A stretch of DNA of 64,000 nt, from contig OX352774.1 of the NCBI GenBank assembly GCA_947095535.1, positions 69,936,416-70,000,415 on the forward strand, written 5' to 3'. Shown here one piece after another: positions 37,411-48,500 of the stretch. This DNA is from Poecilobothrus nobilitatus (Eukaryota > Arthropoda > Insecta > Diptera > Dolichopodidae). The notes beneath the pieces were generated by a model. It saw only the letters and a list, made by a program, of their open reading frames with translations, did no database searches and was not told the DNA's origin. Each line of letters starts with the position of its first letter. The stretch's first letter is position 1. A program made the translations under genes and the position numbers.

Positions 37411-38689
37411 AATAATATTGATATTAATAATTTGAATATAATTTTCATTGGAAAAGTGAAATATATATGTATTTTGGATTACAATTTTGTCGACTGATTT
37501 GGAAAAAGCAGATATATTTGAGATAATAAAAATGAGATGACGTCTTTTTATGACATGTTTGATAAACGGAAAATGTGCCAAATGACTCTTTGTGCAAAAA
37601 CTTTTGATTATATTTTCGCAATATATGTTTTGATACCATATGTACATGTTGGAACAAGAGGGAAAAAATATTGTGATATTATAGATTATGTTAAGAATAT
37701 GTTGGGAATATTTTAATTTGAATTGATGTCAATAAATTCGCAATTAATAACTATATAAGATTAGTGACCTTTATAATAAGTAGAATTACTTGCAATCAAT
37801 AAAATTTAATTGTATATTGATGTAAGACATGATTGAGAAACAATGTGATTTATACATATTATCCAGGCCAACACAACACAATTATGTTAACAGGCTCTGA
37901 AAGAGTAATCATAATACTTATAAGTATATATATTAATTATGAGTATATATAATATGAACTCAAAGACGAATGACACCTGAATTAGGTTTAAATACTGTTG
38001 AAAATTTTCCTTACGTTTATTGAGTTTCGAAGCTGTGCCTCGAATATGCAAGAAGGTGCTCTATAATAAGTGTGCTAACACACAGATAAATTTTTTTTTG
38101 AAAAAAAAAAATAGTAGTTTTATTTATAGCTTGATAAAATTGTAACCATACCAATTTATGTAACTAAAGATACAAAATATATCAGTTTTGAATAAAAAGT
38201 TAAGTATAATAAAATCTTTTTATTTCTCTAAATTTTTACACTGCAGTAATCTTAATTTATTTACGGAAGATAAATTTCCAGCAATAAACTTTCTACAGAT
38301 CTTTAGTTTTTAGATGAAATAGGGCTGAAAGAGGTATGATATGTGGAGGCAAAGTCTACAACACGCATAGTTATATTAGGAGGAGTGAAATATTGATCTA
38401 AATGAAAAGATTTCAGTGTTACTTACACTCCTTTTAAAATAATCTAAACTAATCTCAACGTATAGTATTTTATTAAAACCGGATAAAGTATAAATGTTCT
38501 TTGGCAATAGATTTGTTGAGCACTACTCTTATTTTTATTGAAACTCTAATCGGCATCTATTCAACATTAATGGCAAATTAAAATTGGAAGTTTATCCTAA
38601 GGAGAAATTTAGAAAAAAAACAAGGAAGAATATAAAACCAAAGATTTTAGGCAAAATAGTTAGAACAATTAGAACAGTTTTGAATAATT

Positions 38690-39615
38690 TGACTTGCATC
38701 AAAATTTGAAATTTTTCTTAGAATTTTATATATGTATAAGAAAAATTTGTCAAAAATCAAGAGACACTTTCTTCAATTTTAAGAAAACTCTATATAATTA
38801 AGAAAACCTGTTAACACATGTAAAACAATAATGTTAGAGTTTTATTATTTAATTTTTACTTAAATTAAAAATTTGTGCAGGTGCCTAAGTTACAGGTTTC
38901 TTAAAAGAGTAAATTTTTTACCATTACCACTATTTTTTATCTTCTAACTAAAAAGCCTGACGGATTTGCACCAAATTTTGAAATTCTATATACATAAAAG
39001 GAAAAATTTGTGAAAATCAAAAGACATTTTCTTTAATTTAAAGGTAATCCTAAATAATGCAGAAAAACAATTTAGGCATGCAAAAATATAATATTACAAT
39101 TTTAATTTTTACGTATTAATTTGCAAAAATTTCAATAGGAGCCTAAATTACTGGTTTTTGCAAATTTTTTTTACGACTAATAGATTTTAAACAGGGTGTG
39201 GTACTAAAAAAATTTTTTAATATAAATTATAATAATTCTAAAATATTTTTCTAAAAGACCTTAAGGTTCTATCTAAAAAGATTTAGGAGATATGACGGAA
39301 AAAAATTTTTCAAAATTTTATTTTCACATAACGGTAAATTTCAATATTTAATCATAACAAATTGTATATTTTATATTGTTTTTGAAAGATAAAAAAAATT
39401 CCTGTCATTTGGTGATTTTTAGTTTTAAAAAATATTAAGCAGAATCTGAAATATACATATTAAGAAGAAAGCATTTTCCAGCTTTGAGCGTCTGTAGCTC
39501 CGTAATGTTCCACAACATTAATTTGTTTAAGAAACCAATCCATGATTCAAATTCTATTGATCTATGGACTGGACAGTATGGACAGAGTGAAACTAATAAG
39601 CTAATTTTTATAATT
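38690..39615 (-). repeat. Dispersed repeat family A, minus copy with internal duplication
   Basis: Carries the family end ggacagagtgaaactaataa at 39580-39605 plus ttttcacataacggtaaatt and tgtagctccgtaatgttcca. The distal part is present twice, about 38690-38905 and 38965-39155 (aaatttgaaattttt ... tgcaggtgcctaagttacag against aaattttgaaattct ... ataggagcctaaattactgg), period about 270 bp. Confidence 0.65.
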
Positions 39616-41324
39616 TTGTTTTTTCGTACATTTATGAGAAAATTGTAATAATTATGGTGGGAAAATTAAATTTCTTTAATTTTTGAAAATTAATGAAACG
39701 TAACGGAAGTATATTTTTATAATGGTATTATTTAAAGTTTTATAAAGTAAATTTGTTTTTTTTTTTTGTTTTGTCTTTACTGTTTATTGAATTTGACTGA
39801 ATATTTTTTTAAAAAAATAACTTTGATTTGTAAATTTCACTCGTATTTTTATATACAATTTAGTTTAGATTTTGTTTTTTACTACTAATAATAACAATTT
39901 ATATCGAGGTATAGGTATATTATAAATATTTCGAATATATTATTATAACATTTATAAGTATACTATACAATATAATATAAATGTATCTATGTAATACTTA
40001 TAACAAACCGAAAAAGGATGTCAACAATAATTTATCATTATTTTGATTTTCAGTTTTTTTTTTGTTTTTTTTTTTGATTGTTTACATTACGAATAATTCA
40101 ATTAAAACACTTCAAAAATAATCGTAAGTGCTTTTAAAAATAAAAAAAAAAAAAAATTACAAAATAAATAAATACAAAAAAATATCTGTAGATATAAAGA
40201 GAAAGATAAACATTAATGATATTGAATTGATTTTTATTTTTTAATATACATTTGTATAACTAAAAATATTACAAGAATCAGATAAGAAAATGAGGGCATA
40301 ATTTGAGTTATTGCCCTATATAGTTTTTACTTAAATAGTTATATATATACATAACCATTAGTTATATATATATATATATATTTCTCAAAAAATCTTTTTT
40401 TTTTTAAGTTCTTAGAAATTGTTGTGTCAAAATATGATTTTGATCTTTTTTAGCAATTTAAAAAATTAGTTTTAATGTTATTTATAAATGGGGTTTTTAT
40501 AAAAACAAAATGGAGGTGGTGAAATAATAAAATATTTTAAGTAAAGATTCAAGTCGAGATGTCGTCAAAATTCAAATTGGAGCAAAATTACGGTTGCTTC
40601 TTTGTGTTAAATTTTAGTTTTATCTGAATTATTTTAAATGTTTTTATCTTACTTTGCTTAAATTTTTTAAGAGGAAGTTGATTCTTTTTGGGGCAATGAA
40701 AAATTACAAAAGTCAACCAGAAGAGTTGCAAGTGATTTTTCTAAGTAGTGTTGAATTTTAACAAACGAAAACCACCTGCTTTTATACCAAACTTTATGTC
40801 AGTACATTTAATTCAAATGTACGGTCTGATTTGCAGGATAAGGATTTGAGAAGGATTCTTAGGAAAAAGGGATTAAAGAAACAAGAAACATTTAAGATTA
40901 TGTAGTATGGGTAAGAACATTTGAACGGACATTTTGAAGAAAAATGTTAATGTTCTTCTTAAAATTTACTAAATTACTAGTTTAGTAGCAAAACTTTGAG
41001 ATGAGGCATTAACTTTTTAATATCTTTAGACAGGTTTTTATTTACTCCATATTTTTAATTAAAGTAAATTAAGCTGAATTTTTAATAAAATACTGATTTT
41101 ACAGTGTAGTTAACATTTTAAATTATTCTATTTCTTATAAAATCGAGTATTGGGGTTTCCGCAAAGGAATCAAATCTCTTAATATTAAGTATCAATTTTT
41201 ATGTTCTAAAATAATTTTCATAATCAAAATGGAAATCAGGTGAATAGGGCGCACGAATGAATAAAAAACAATCAGAAAACATAACAGAAATAACTCTAGA
41301 ATAGAACTTTTACGACACCAGAAG

Positions 41325-41470
41325 ACGAGGTCGACCGAAATACACCTAGAGTCCAACAATTCTTCTGAAGATGAATAAGATGAAAATATTCTGGGAAGAT
41401 TTCAGAACAATAGTTGCGAACCGATGGAAATGCCTAGTTGAGGTTTTATACTCCTATAAGGAGTAAGGAT
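41325..41470 (+). pseudogene. C-terminal remnant of a non-LTR retrotransposon ORF2
   Basis: The plus strand reads RRRGRPKYT, a stop, then further on WEDFRTIVANRWKCLVEVLY in the same frame. The GRP...W.ED...VA..R..W...V pattern is the usual end of RTE- and Jockey-like ORF2 proteins, whose final segment often closes this way. An in-frame stop shows decay. No reverse transcriptase was recognised upstream. It is the only retroelement fragment in the intron opposite to the gene's strand. Confidence 0.5.
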
Positions 41471-42264
41471 AAAAACGAAAACTAAAAAAAAAATGTATAT
41501 TTCATATAATAATTTTATTAATTTGATAAGATACAAAATCCTTTAAAAAAGAATATTTGCAGTTATTGTAAAAACTTATTATCTATTACAATTTATTTAG
41601 ACATTTTAATTAAGTATGTAAATTTTCGACAAAACTAACTTTATTTTGAGTATTAGAAACTAATTTTTGTTTATATTTCATTTTTAGTTCTCGTTACAAT
41701 TAATTTTGTTTTTGACAAAATTGTTAACGATAAACCGTAACCTTTTTTCCACTATATTTAACGTAAAAAAAAAACATTATTTTTTAATTTTCTTTTTTTA
41801 ATTATTGCACCCAAAATTAATTTTTCGACATAGTAGAATTAAAATTAACTTAAAAAACAAAAATAATGATAATAATTTCGCGTGTCCTCAATTTCTAAAA
41901 GGATAGCAATTAGGTTATTTTTAAATGGAAATGTTTTAATCTTTTCATTTACTATAGATAATTTTTTAAACCAATTTAGATTAAAAAACATTCAATTGAG
42001 ATTACAAAAAAATTAATTGAAACCTAGATTCTTTTTAGTTTTTAACCAAAAAAGGTTTAATTTTGTGTTTCACTTAAATAAAAGTTCTGGTTTTTTTTTT
42101 GATAATAATGTGATTAATGGAATTTCATTTAAAAGAATGATTTTGTGCTGTATTTAATTATAATAAAGATATTATATTCAAATTTTAGAAAAATATATTT
42201 TTCATAATTTTTGTTAAAAAAGAAAAATTATTTAATAAATTACCAATACTGCAGTGCGTAATGA

Positions 42265-42335
42265 CCTGTTAGCCCTGGTTAGTTTACAATAATCAATGGC
42301 AGGCAAAAACCCTGGTTAGATCACAATGTTATATA
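42265..42335 (+). repeat. Short direct repeat ccctggttag
   Basis: gccctggttagtttacaat and accctggttagatcacaat lie about 45 bp apart. They do not belong to any other family seen here. Confidence 0.5.
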
Positions 42336-42809
42336 AAATATAATGATATAATATAAACATAATAAATAATATAATTATAATTAAATACTTGCACCGCAAC
42401 CCCATATGAAAAGGTTGATTTATTTCCTCATTTCATTATATGTTTTGGCGGAATCAATATTTTTTTACGAGGGTAAATGGGAATCATCGAAAAACGCGAA
42501 AGAGGAACGGTACAAGCATGGTTCTTCTATTAACATGTGGGACTTTTACTAATTAAACACCACCTTCCTTTTTGACAAAATAATAGGTTAGCGTACTTTT
42601 AGTTGAGGAAGAGAAGAAATTGACTATGGAGTAAAACGTAATTTAATATTAAAAATTTTTAGAAATCTGAGAATTAATATTTACGAAAAAAACACCAAAA
42701 TATAATTGAAAATTATATACAATAGTAATTATTTAAGTAATATTGTATATAATATTCGAATTAAGTTTTAGACGGATTATTGAGTCTACATTGAAATCTT
42801 ATTATTAGC

Positions 42810-43345
42810 ACATTTTCAAAAAAAATTATTAGTCTCACTCTGTTCCTCCGCCCGTCCATCCGTCTGTTTACAAAATTTCTACACGGTTCACGATAGAAAA
42901 AAAATTTTAACCATATTCTGTTCAACATTTTTTCAATCTAAAAACGTCATTGGACAGGCATTTTTTTTACCTTTGTAAGGCACGCCTTTAGATAGGAACC
43001 TGAAATTTTGAGACAAGAAAGAACTTTTAGAATTAGTATAAGTTTCCTTAGAAAAAAACTATTAGGGCTAAAAAATTAAAAATTTCCTTTTTTTTGGCAC
43101 CGGTAACTTAGATACCTATAAAAATTTTTTCTTCGGCGGGACATAAAAATTAAAGTTCCAGCAATATGTTTTTACGTGTGTTAACGGTTTTTCTTAGTTA
43201 TATAGGGTTCCGGACTTACAGCCCCTCAAAATTCCAGAAAAGTCCTATTTTCACATTTTTTCTTATTGCATGAAGTTTTCAAATTATTGTGGAAGTCACA
43301 ATTCAAAACACTTTGTATTATATTTTGGAAATGTACGCTTTTAAA
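42810..43345 (+). repeat. Dispersed repeat family A, plus copy with internal deletion
   Basis: Starts ttagtctcactctgttcctc, cgcccgtccatccgtctgtt and tacaaaatttctacacggtt. It skips most of the central part, then resumes at cctttagataggaacctgaa, ttacgtgtgttaacggtttt, gggttccggacttacagccc, ending near 43345. Confidence 0.7.
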
Positions 43346-43574
43346 AATCGTTTGTTTACCTTCTAGATTGTTTTTAATCTTATTTTTTCAAAATCTCATT
43401 TAATCAAAAATTTTTTATTTTATTTTGTTTAATTTTTTAAAATTTATTCTAAATTACATTCATAAAATAATACACATTATCTGGGAAAATCGTATTATAT
43501 TGATTTTGTAACTAAATAGAAAATGCCGCCAAATTAGTTTTATTCATACATTTTTGAACAATAAAACATTTGAC

Positions 43575-43670
43575 ATAATGGAGCGTACCGTCCTCAAACC
43601 GCCAGCCACTAAACAAATGATTGAAATTCTGATATTGAAACCAACTCTAAAATCTCTCCTAAATTTTTTT
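43575..43670 (-). repeat. Family E repeat, minus copy
   Basis: The reverse complement reads agttggtttcaatatcagaa, then tttcaatcatttgtttagtg, then gctggcggtttgagg, matching the 47.8-48.2 kb units. Confidence 0.5.
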
Positions 43671-44662
43671 TGTACATACATATTTTAAGATTCAACTCTT
43701 TAAAATAGTAGGGCAAAATCCCTAATAATAATATTTTTGAATAAATACATATTTTTTGGGAAACAATTAGATTTTTAAGGATAAAATAAGTTAACAAATA
43801 AGATTAAAAAAAAATTAAGTTTTCGTTACGTCCCCTTACATTATTTATTGTTTTACAATAGAAGAAATAACAAAAACTGAATTCATGAGAAACCAGTATT
43901 ACTATACTGACTGATACTGTTTACTTTCTTTCTAATCTAATAATAATCTTTTTAATATCTGTATACGTCGCATATAAACTAAAAAAAAAAAAACTATTTT
44001 TTATACAAGTTTTATTAAATGGTCATAATATAACCGAAAATTAACCAAGCAAAAAAAATATTTTATTTTTTTACAATTATAAATTTTCTAATCAAAAACT
44101 TTTATTACTAAATTTAATTAAAAATTTGTATAAAAATAACTTTCTCTTATGAAAAAAAAAAAACAAAAACAAAAACAAAATCCAATAATATTAAAAATAA
44201 ATTTATTGTACAACTTTCTTTTCAAACTTAAATAATGTTATAAAATTTATTAAATTATTTATTTTTTTTTTGGTCTCACTTAAATGTAAAAATGATTTCT
44301 GTCAAAACTACAAAATTATTTAAATAAATAATTTTTGTATACATAAAACTGTATGTATATATATATATATGAATTTTTGCTTTCTTATATCCTGTAGAAA
44401 GAAAAATTTGTTTATCCTTAAAATAATTTTATTTTTAACTGCAAATCTTGTAAATAACATTTTAGATATAAATAGCATACAACAGTAATACTCTAAGGAA
44501 TGAAACTAAAGTACTTTAAGTAAGTTGTATAATAAAATTTTGTTTTTTTGGTAATTTTGTCATACATATGATGACAAATTGTAAAAAAAAAAACAATACC
44601 AAGTTAAAAACTGAATTATAGAATGGTAAAGAGTACATTTTAGATTGATTAAAAGAACTAGA

Positions 44663-44973
44663 TGTTAGAAAACTATCCAATTTATTTATTTATTTATATT
44701 AATATTACATACATAAATGTATTGCAATATTATGGAACCATCGGCTACTAAGGCCATTATAGGTTTTTATACTATTATTAAATTATATACTAATATTATT
44801 TATTTTGTTTATATTGTATACTATATATTTACATTATATTTGGTCGTAAGGGGGGTATGTAAAGAAAAAAATTACTTATGACCTGTGCAGGGATCGAACC
44901 CACACTCCTTCGGTTAATACGCCACACGCCTACCCACTAGGCTACCGAAGCCCCCTGTTAGAAAACTATCCAA
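44663..44973 (-). mobile_element. Complete SINE (44681-44955) with 18-bp target-site duplication
   Basis: The duplication tgttagaaaactatccaa is at 44663-44680 and 44956-44973. Between them, on the minus strand: gggggcttcgg, A box TAGCCTAGTGGG (44944-44933), B box GGTTCGATCCC (44900-44890), a body, and a (TAAA)n tail next to the left duplication. A RNA-polymerase-III SINE mobilised by LINE machinery. It shares its head with the other SINEs but has a different body. Confidence 0.92.
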
Positions 44974-45633
44974 ATATAATAATTTAAAATAATATATAAA
45001 ATTGCATAATTTTAGGATGCAAAAAAAAATATAAACGAATCTTTTAAAAGATTTTAATCTGATATTTATCTAATAAATTAAGAAAATCACTTTTAACATG
45101 TTTCAAAAAAAATTGTTTTATTATAGCTTATAAGAAATTTTTTAGGAGAAAGTAGAGTAAGTAACTTTAGATTAGAAAAATAGAGATAAGAAAGGGAAAA
45201 AAATCATAATGTAATATTTAAAAAAAAAAAAAAACATTTAAATCTTAAAACGCAATAAATTTTTTTAAACAAATCCAAATAAAGATTGTTGACTTTGTGA
45301 TGCTAAAGATGAAAAACAGACAGTTAAATTTGAATTTTAATATCTATTCATTTACATGTAACAGGTTTATAAAATAGAAATTTTGTTTATTTTTTTTTTT
45401 TTTTTTTTAAGTAAAGACTTCTAATAAAAATAGAATACTCTTTTCATACCATATTACATATATCTGTATTCATATACATATGTATTTAAATACTGACAAA
45501 TTTACAAATATATAAAAAATGAAAAAATAAAAAAAAAAAAATAAATAAAATGTAAAACGCAAAAACTCTTCACATAAATTTTCAAACTTAATGGTACTGC
45601 TGCTGTTCCTACAGTTACTGTTGTTATTATTTC

Positions 45634-45649
45634 AACTGTTATAACAGTT
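45634..45649. repeat. Perfect 16-bp palindrome AACTGTTATAACAGTT
   Basis: The sequence equals its own reverse complement and holds two inverted YAACNG cores as seen in Myb-type sites. Binding is inference only. Confidence 0.6.
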
Positions 45650-45726
45650 TTTATTATAACTTTTATATTACCATTATAATAATAATACATAAAGTAGGAA
45701 ATAGTCGTTGGTTGGCTGTTGACATT

Positions 45727-45751
45727 GTTGTTGTTGTTGTTGCTATACTAT
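45727..45751. repeat. (GTT)n microsatellite
   Basis: attgttgttgttgttgttgc, short trinucleotide run. Confidence 0.75.
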
Positions 45752-47829
45752 TGTTTTTTTTGTCATATTGTTTGTGTCACGAAAAACAACTTTAAAACAA
45801 GTAAATATAGCTTAGATACTGTAATGAATATATAGGCAACACTTATAACTAAAATACAGAAACTGAGTCCTGACACATTCTCATTCATAAATAAATATTT
45901 TCTTAACATACGCATAGACATGTAATATATTTATATACATTATATTTTTTTATATGTACATATTTTTTGTTCAAAAAAGAAAAAAGAAGTCTTTAAAAAT
46001 AATTTTCTTTTGGAAATTTCATTGCATGTTCATTTTTCAGTTTTAGTTTATAATCATTTTCTTATATATTTTTAAAATATTATTTTCAATTTACAGTTTT
46101 GAAATTATAATTCTAAAATTTTAGTTATATTTGATTTAATTACAATCTATGAGCATACTTTTTTTTGGGGTTTTGTTTTTAGAGAGAATATTGTCGGGTC
46201 AAACAAATCCAGGCGGGATGATTTTATTCAAAAAGATATACAAAATACAGATTAGATAAGATACTGGATAGTAGGGCTTGAGTAGGTTAAAATGACGGAT
46301 AAATTAACCATCTAATAATGTGGAATGTAGAATATTTAAGCGAAAGAAATATCCTAATAAAAATTTAATAATTATATCATGGACAAAATATGTTGTACAT
46401 TGAACACTATGTATACATATATACTGTTATTAAAATGAAAGTGAAATTTATGTATCTTGTATTTTTCAAAAACATGCATACACTCATCCCAAGCAAACAT
46501 TCATAAATACATTCGGTATGACATATAGTATAGGTATGTGTGTAAACTCCTAAAGTTAAATTTCATTCAACAAACATTGAAAAGATAACGGCATTCTAGG
46601 TTTATTTTATTTTCTTTTCAGATAAATATCTACATTAAAACAAACATACACACATTAATATTATAGTGTTGAAGATGGAACAAAAAAAAAAAAAACAAAA
46701 AAAAAAAAAAAATAAAAACAAAGTGAAAAATAGGACACATATAATAAGTTACTATAAGTTTTGTTTTTATTAGAACCTCCTTGGAATCGTCTTTCATTTT
46801 TTATTGTCTGTAAACATTTTTAAGTGTCTCCGATTTTTATTTTCATTTTGTATCGTATGGCAAAGACATGATATCTAACGTTAGAAAAAAAAAAATTTTA
46901 TATTTATATTTTATATTCTAGGATTTTATTTTTATCCTTTTTTTTGTTTTTTTTTTTTTTTTTTTGAATTTTTAATGAAACAAGAATTGAATGAAGAATT
47001 TTGAATTTCTATTTCATTTCCTTTTATAAAAAAGAATATTAAAAAAAGAAAGATAAGGAGATAAAAAATTAAAGGAAGGAAAATTTTGGAAAAAGAAAAA
47101 ACCAGAAACTGTGGTGTACAAACATGAAGGTACTAACAAATTTAAATTGCGTCTGCATGAGCTCAAAATACATACACTTAAATTTATTTATTTATGTAAA
47201 GTTTTGTCATATAATTTTTTATAAATTTTTATTTGTTTTATTTTTTTTATTTTCAGTTTGGGTTTTTATTCAGAAAGGGTTAAGTGGACATAGAGAAGCT
47301 CACGTAGTTTTTATATTTAGAAAAAAAAAGAAGATTATAAATCTTCAGAGTAAAAATAAAAATAAAAAATTGATTTTAGGTTATTGCTTAGATTCTTTGT
47401 TATTTGATAGGGGTTCAGCCAATGTATATACTTTAATAGTGATTATTGAGATTGTTTAAATGATCAGTATAATATCTATTTTTTTTTTATTTAAGGTCAT
47501 TACAAAACTTATGATTTATTTTAAATTAATATTTTATTTATATAATATAAAGACTCGATGTTTGAGTTTTTTATATTAAATTTCTTTTTTCCATATGCAT
47601 CCTTAAGCGTTTAATTATATAAACATTTCTTTTTAATTAAATAAATTTTGTATATTAGTGTAAATATGGTTTTGATATATTTTAAGTTGTGAAAAAGATT
47701 AGGATTATAATAGATAAAAATTGTTAGCTTGTAAAAAAAAAAAAAAAAAACTATGGTCCATGGAAAAAAATACAAGAATCAAATGTTTTGTAATTAAAAT
47801 ATGCACATTGAATAATTAAAACATTTTAT

Positions 47830-48220
47830 TGTTGGTTACAAAATCTGGGCTTTAATAATTTGTTTCGGGTGAATTTGAAGGTGACAGTCTTCACTTTATA
47901 AAATTCTTTGGCATTGAAATATTTATTTAAAAAGAATAATTAGGAAGAATTTTAAGGTTGGTTTCTAAGTCAGAATTTTAATAATTCATTTGGCGAGAGT
48001 TTGGGGTCGCCAACCACAACTAATTTTAATATTGTTTATCAGAATTCTTTAAAATGCTTTGATAATGAAATATTTATCTAGAAGAAATAATAAGAAGAGA
48101 TTTAAAATTTGGTTTCAAAATGATGGCTATACGCTTTTTTCAGATTACGTATATTTCAAAGAAGGAGGAAGTTTTATATTTGATTACAAAATCAAGCTTT
48201 AGTCATTCAACAATTTTTGA
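47830..48220 (+). repeat. Family E repeat, about three tandem units
   Basis: The units begin ttggttacaaaatctgggct, ttggtttctaagtcagaatt, ttggtttcaaaatgatggct and ttgattacaaaatcaagctt. The first two include a taataatt(t/c)(g/a)tttggcg-like block and a gcattgaaatatttatttaa / gataatgaaatatttatcta block, with period about 110-170 bp. Confidence 0.6.
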
Positions 48221-48407
48221 ATAGACCATTGACATCAATATGCAAGTTCATAAATATATTTAATTTATCAAATATGAAATATAAAATCCCAGCTATTAAA
48301 AACCGCACGAGGTTGTGATTTTAGTTTTTGGATTTTGATTTTTTGGATTTTCTGATATGAGATTTTACAGAGGAATCAAATAAATATAGTTTTTTTAAAA
48401 CACCAGA

Positions 48408-48500
48408 TTTTGGAACACGAAATTTAGAGACACAAGATTTTGTCGCGCGAAGTTTTGCTACACAAAATAGTGAGACACGAGATTTTGAGACATCAGATTA
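48408..48500 (+). repeat. Degenerate ~17-bp tandem repeat gagacacgagattttg
   Basis: Consecutive variants: gaacacgaaatttag, gagacacaagattttgt, cgcgcgaagttttgc, tacacaaaatagt, gagacacgagattttg, gagacatcagatt. The plus open frame at 48440-48652 starts inside it and is not supported as a gene. Confidence 0.6.

Noticed and set aside
47124..47459. 111-codon plus frame
   Set aside because: Phe/Lys/Ile-rich, crosses homopolymers, no motif.
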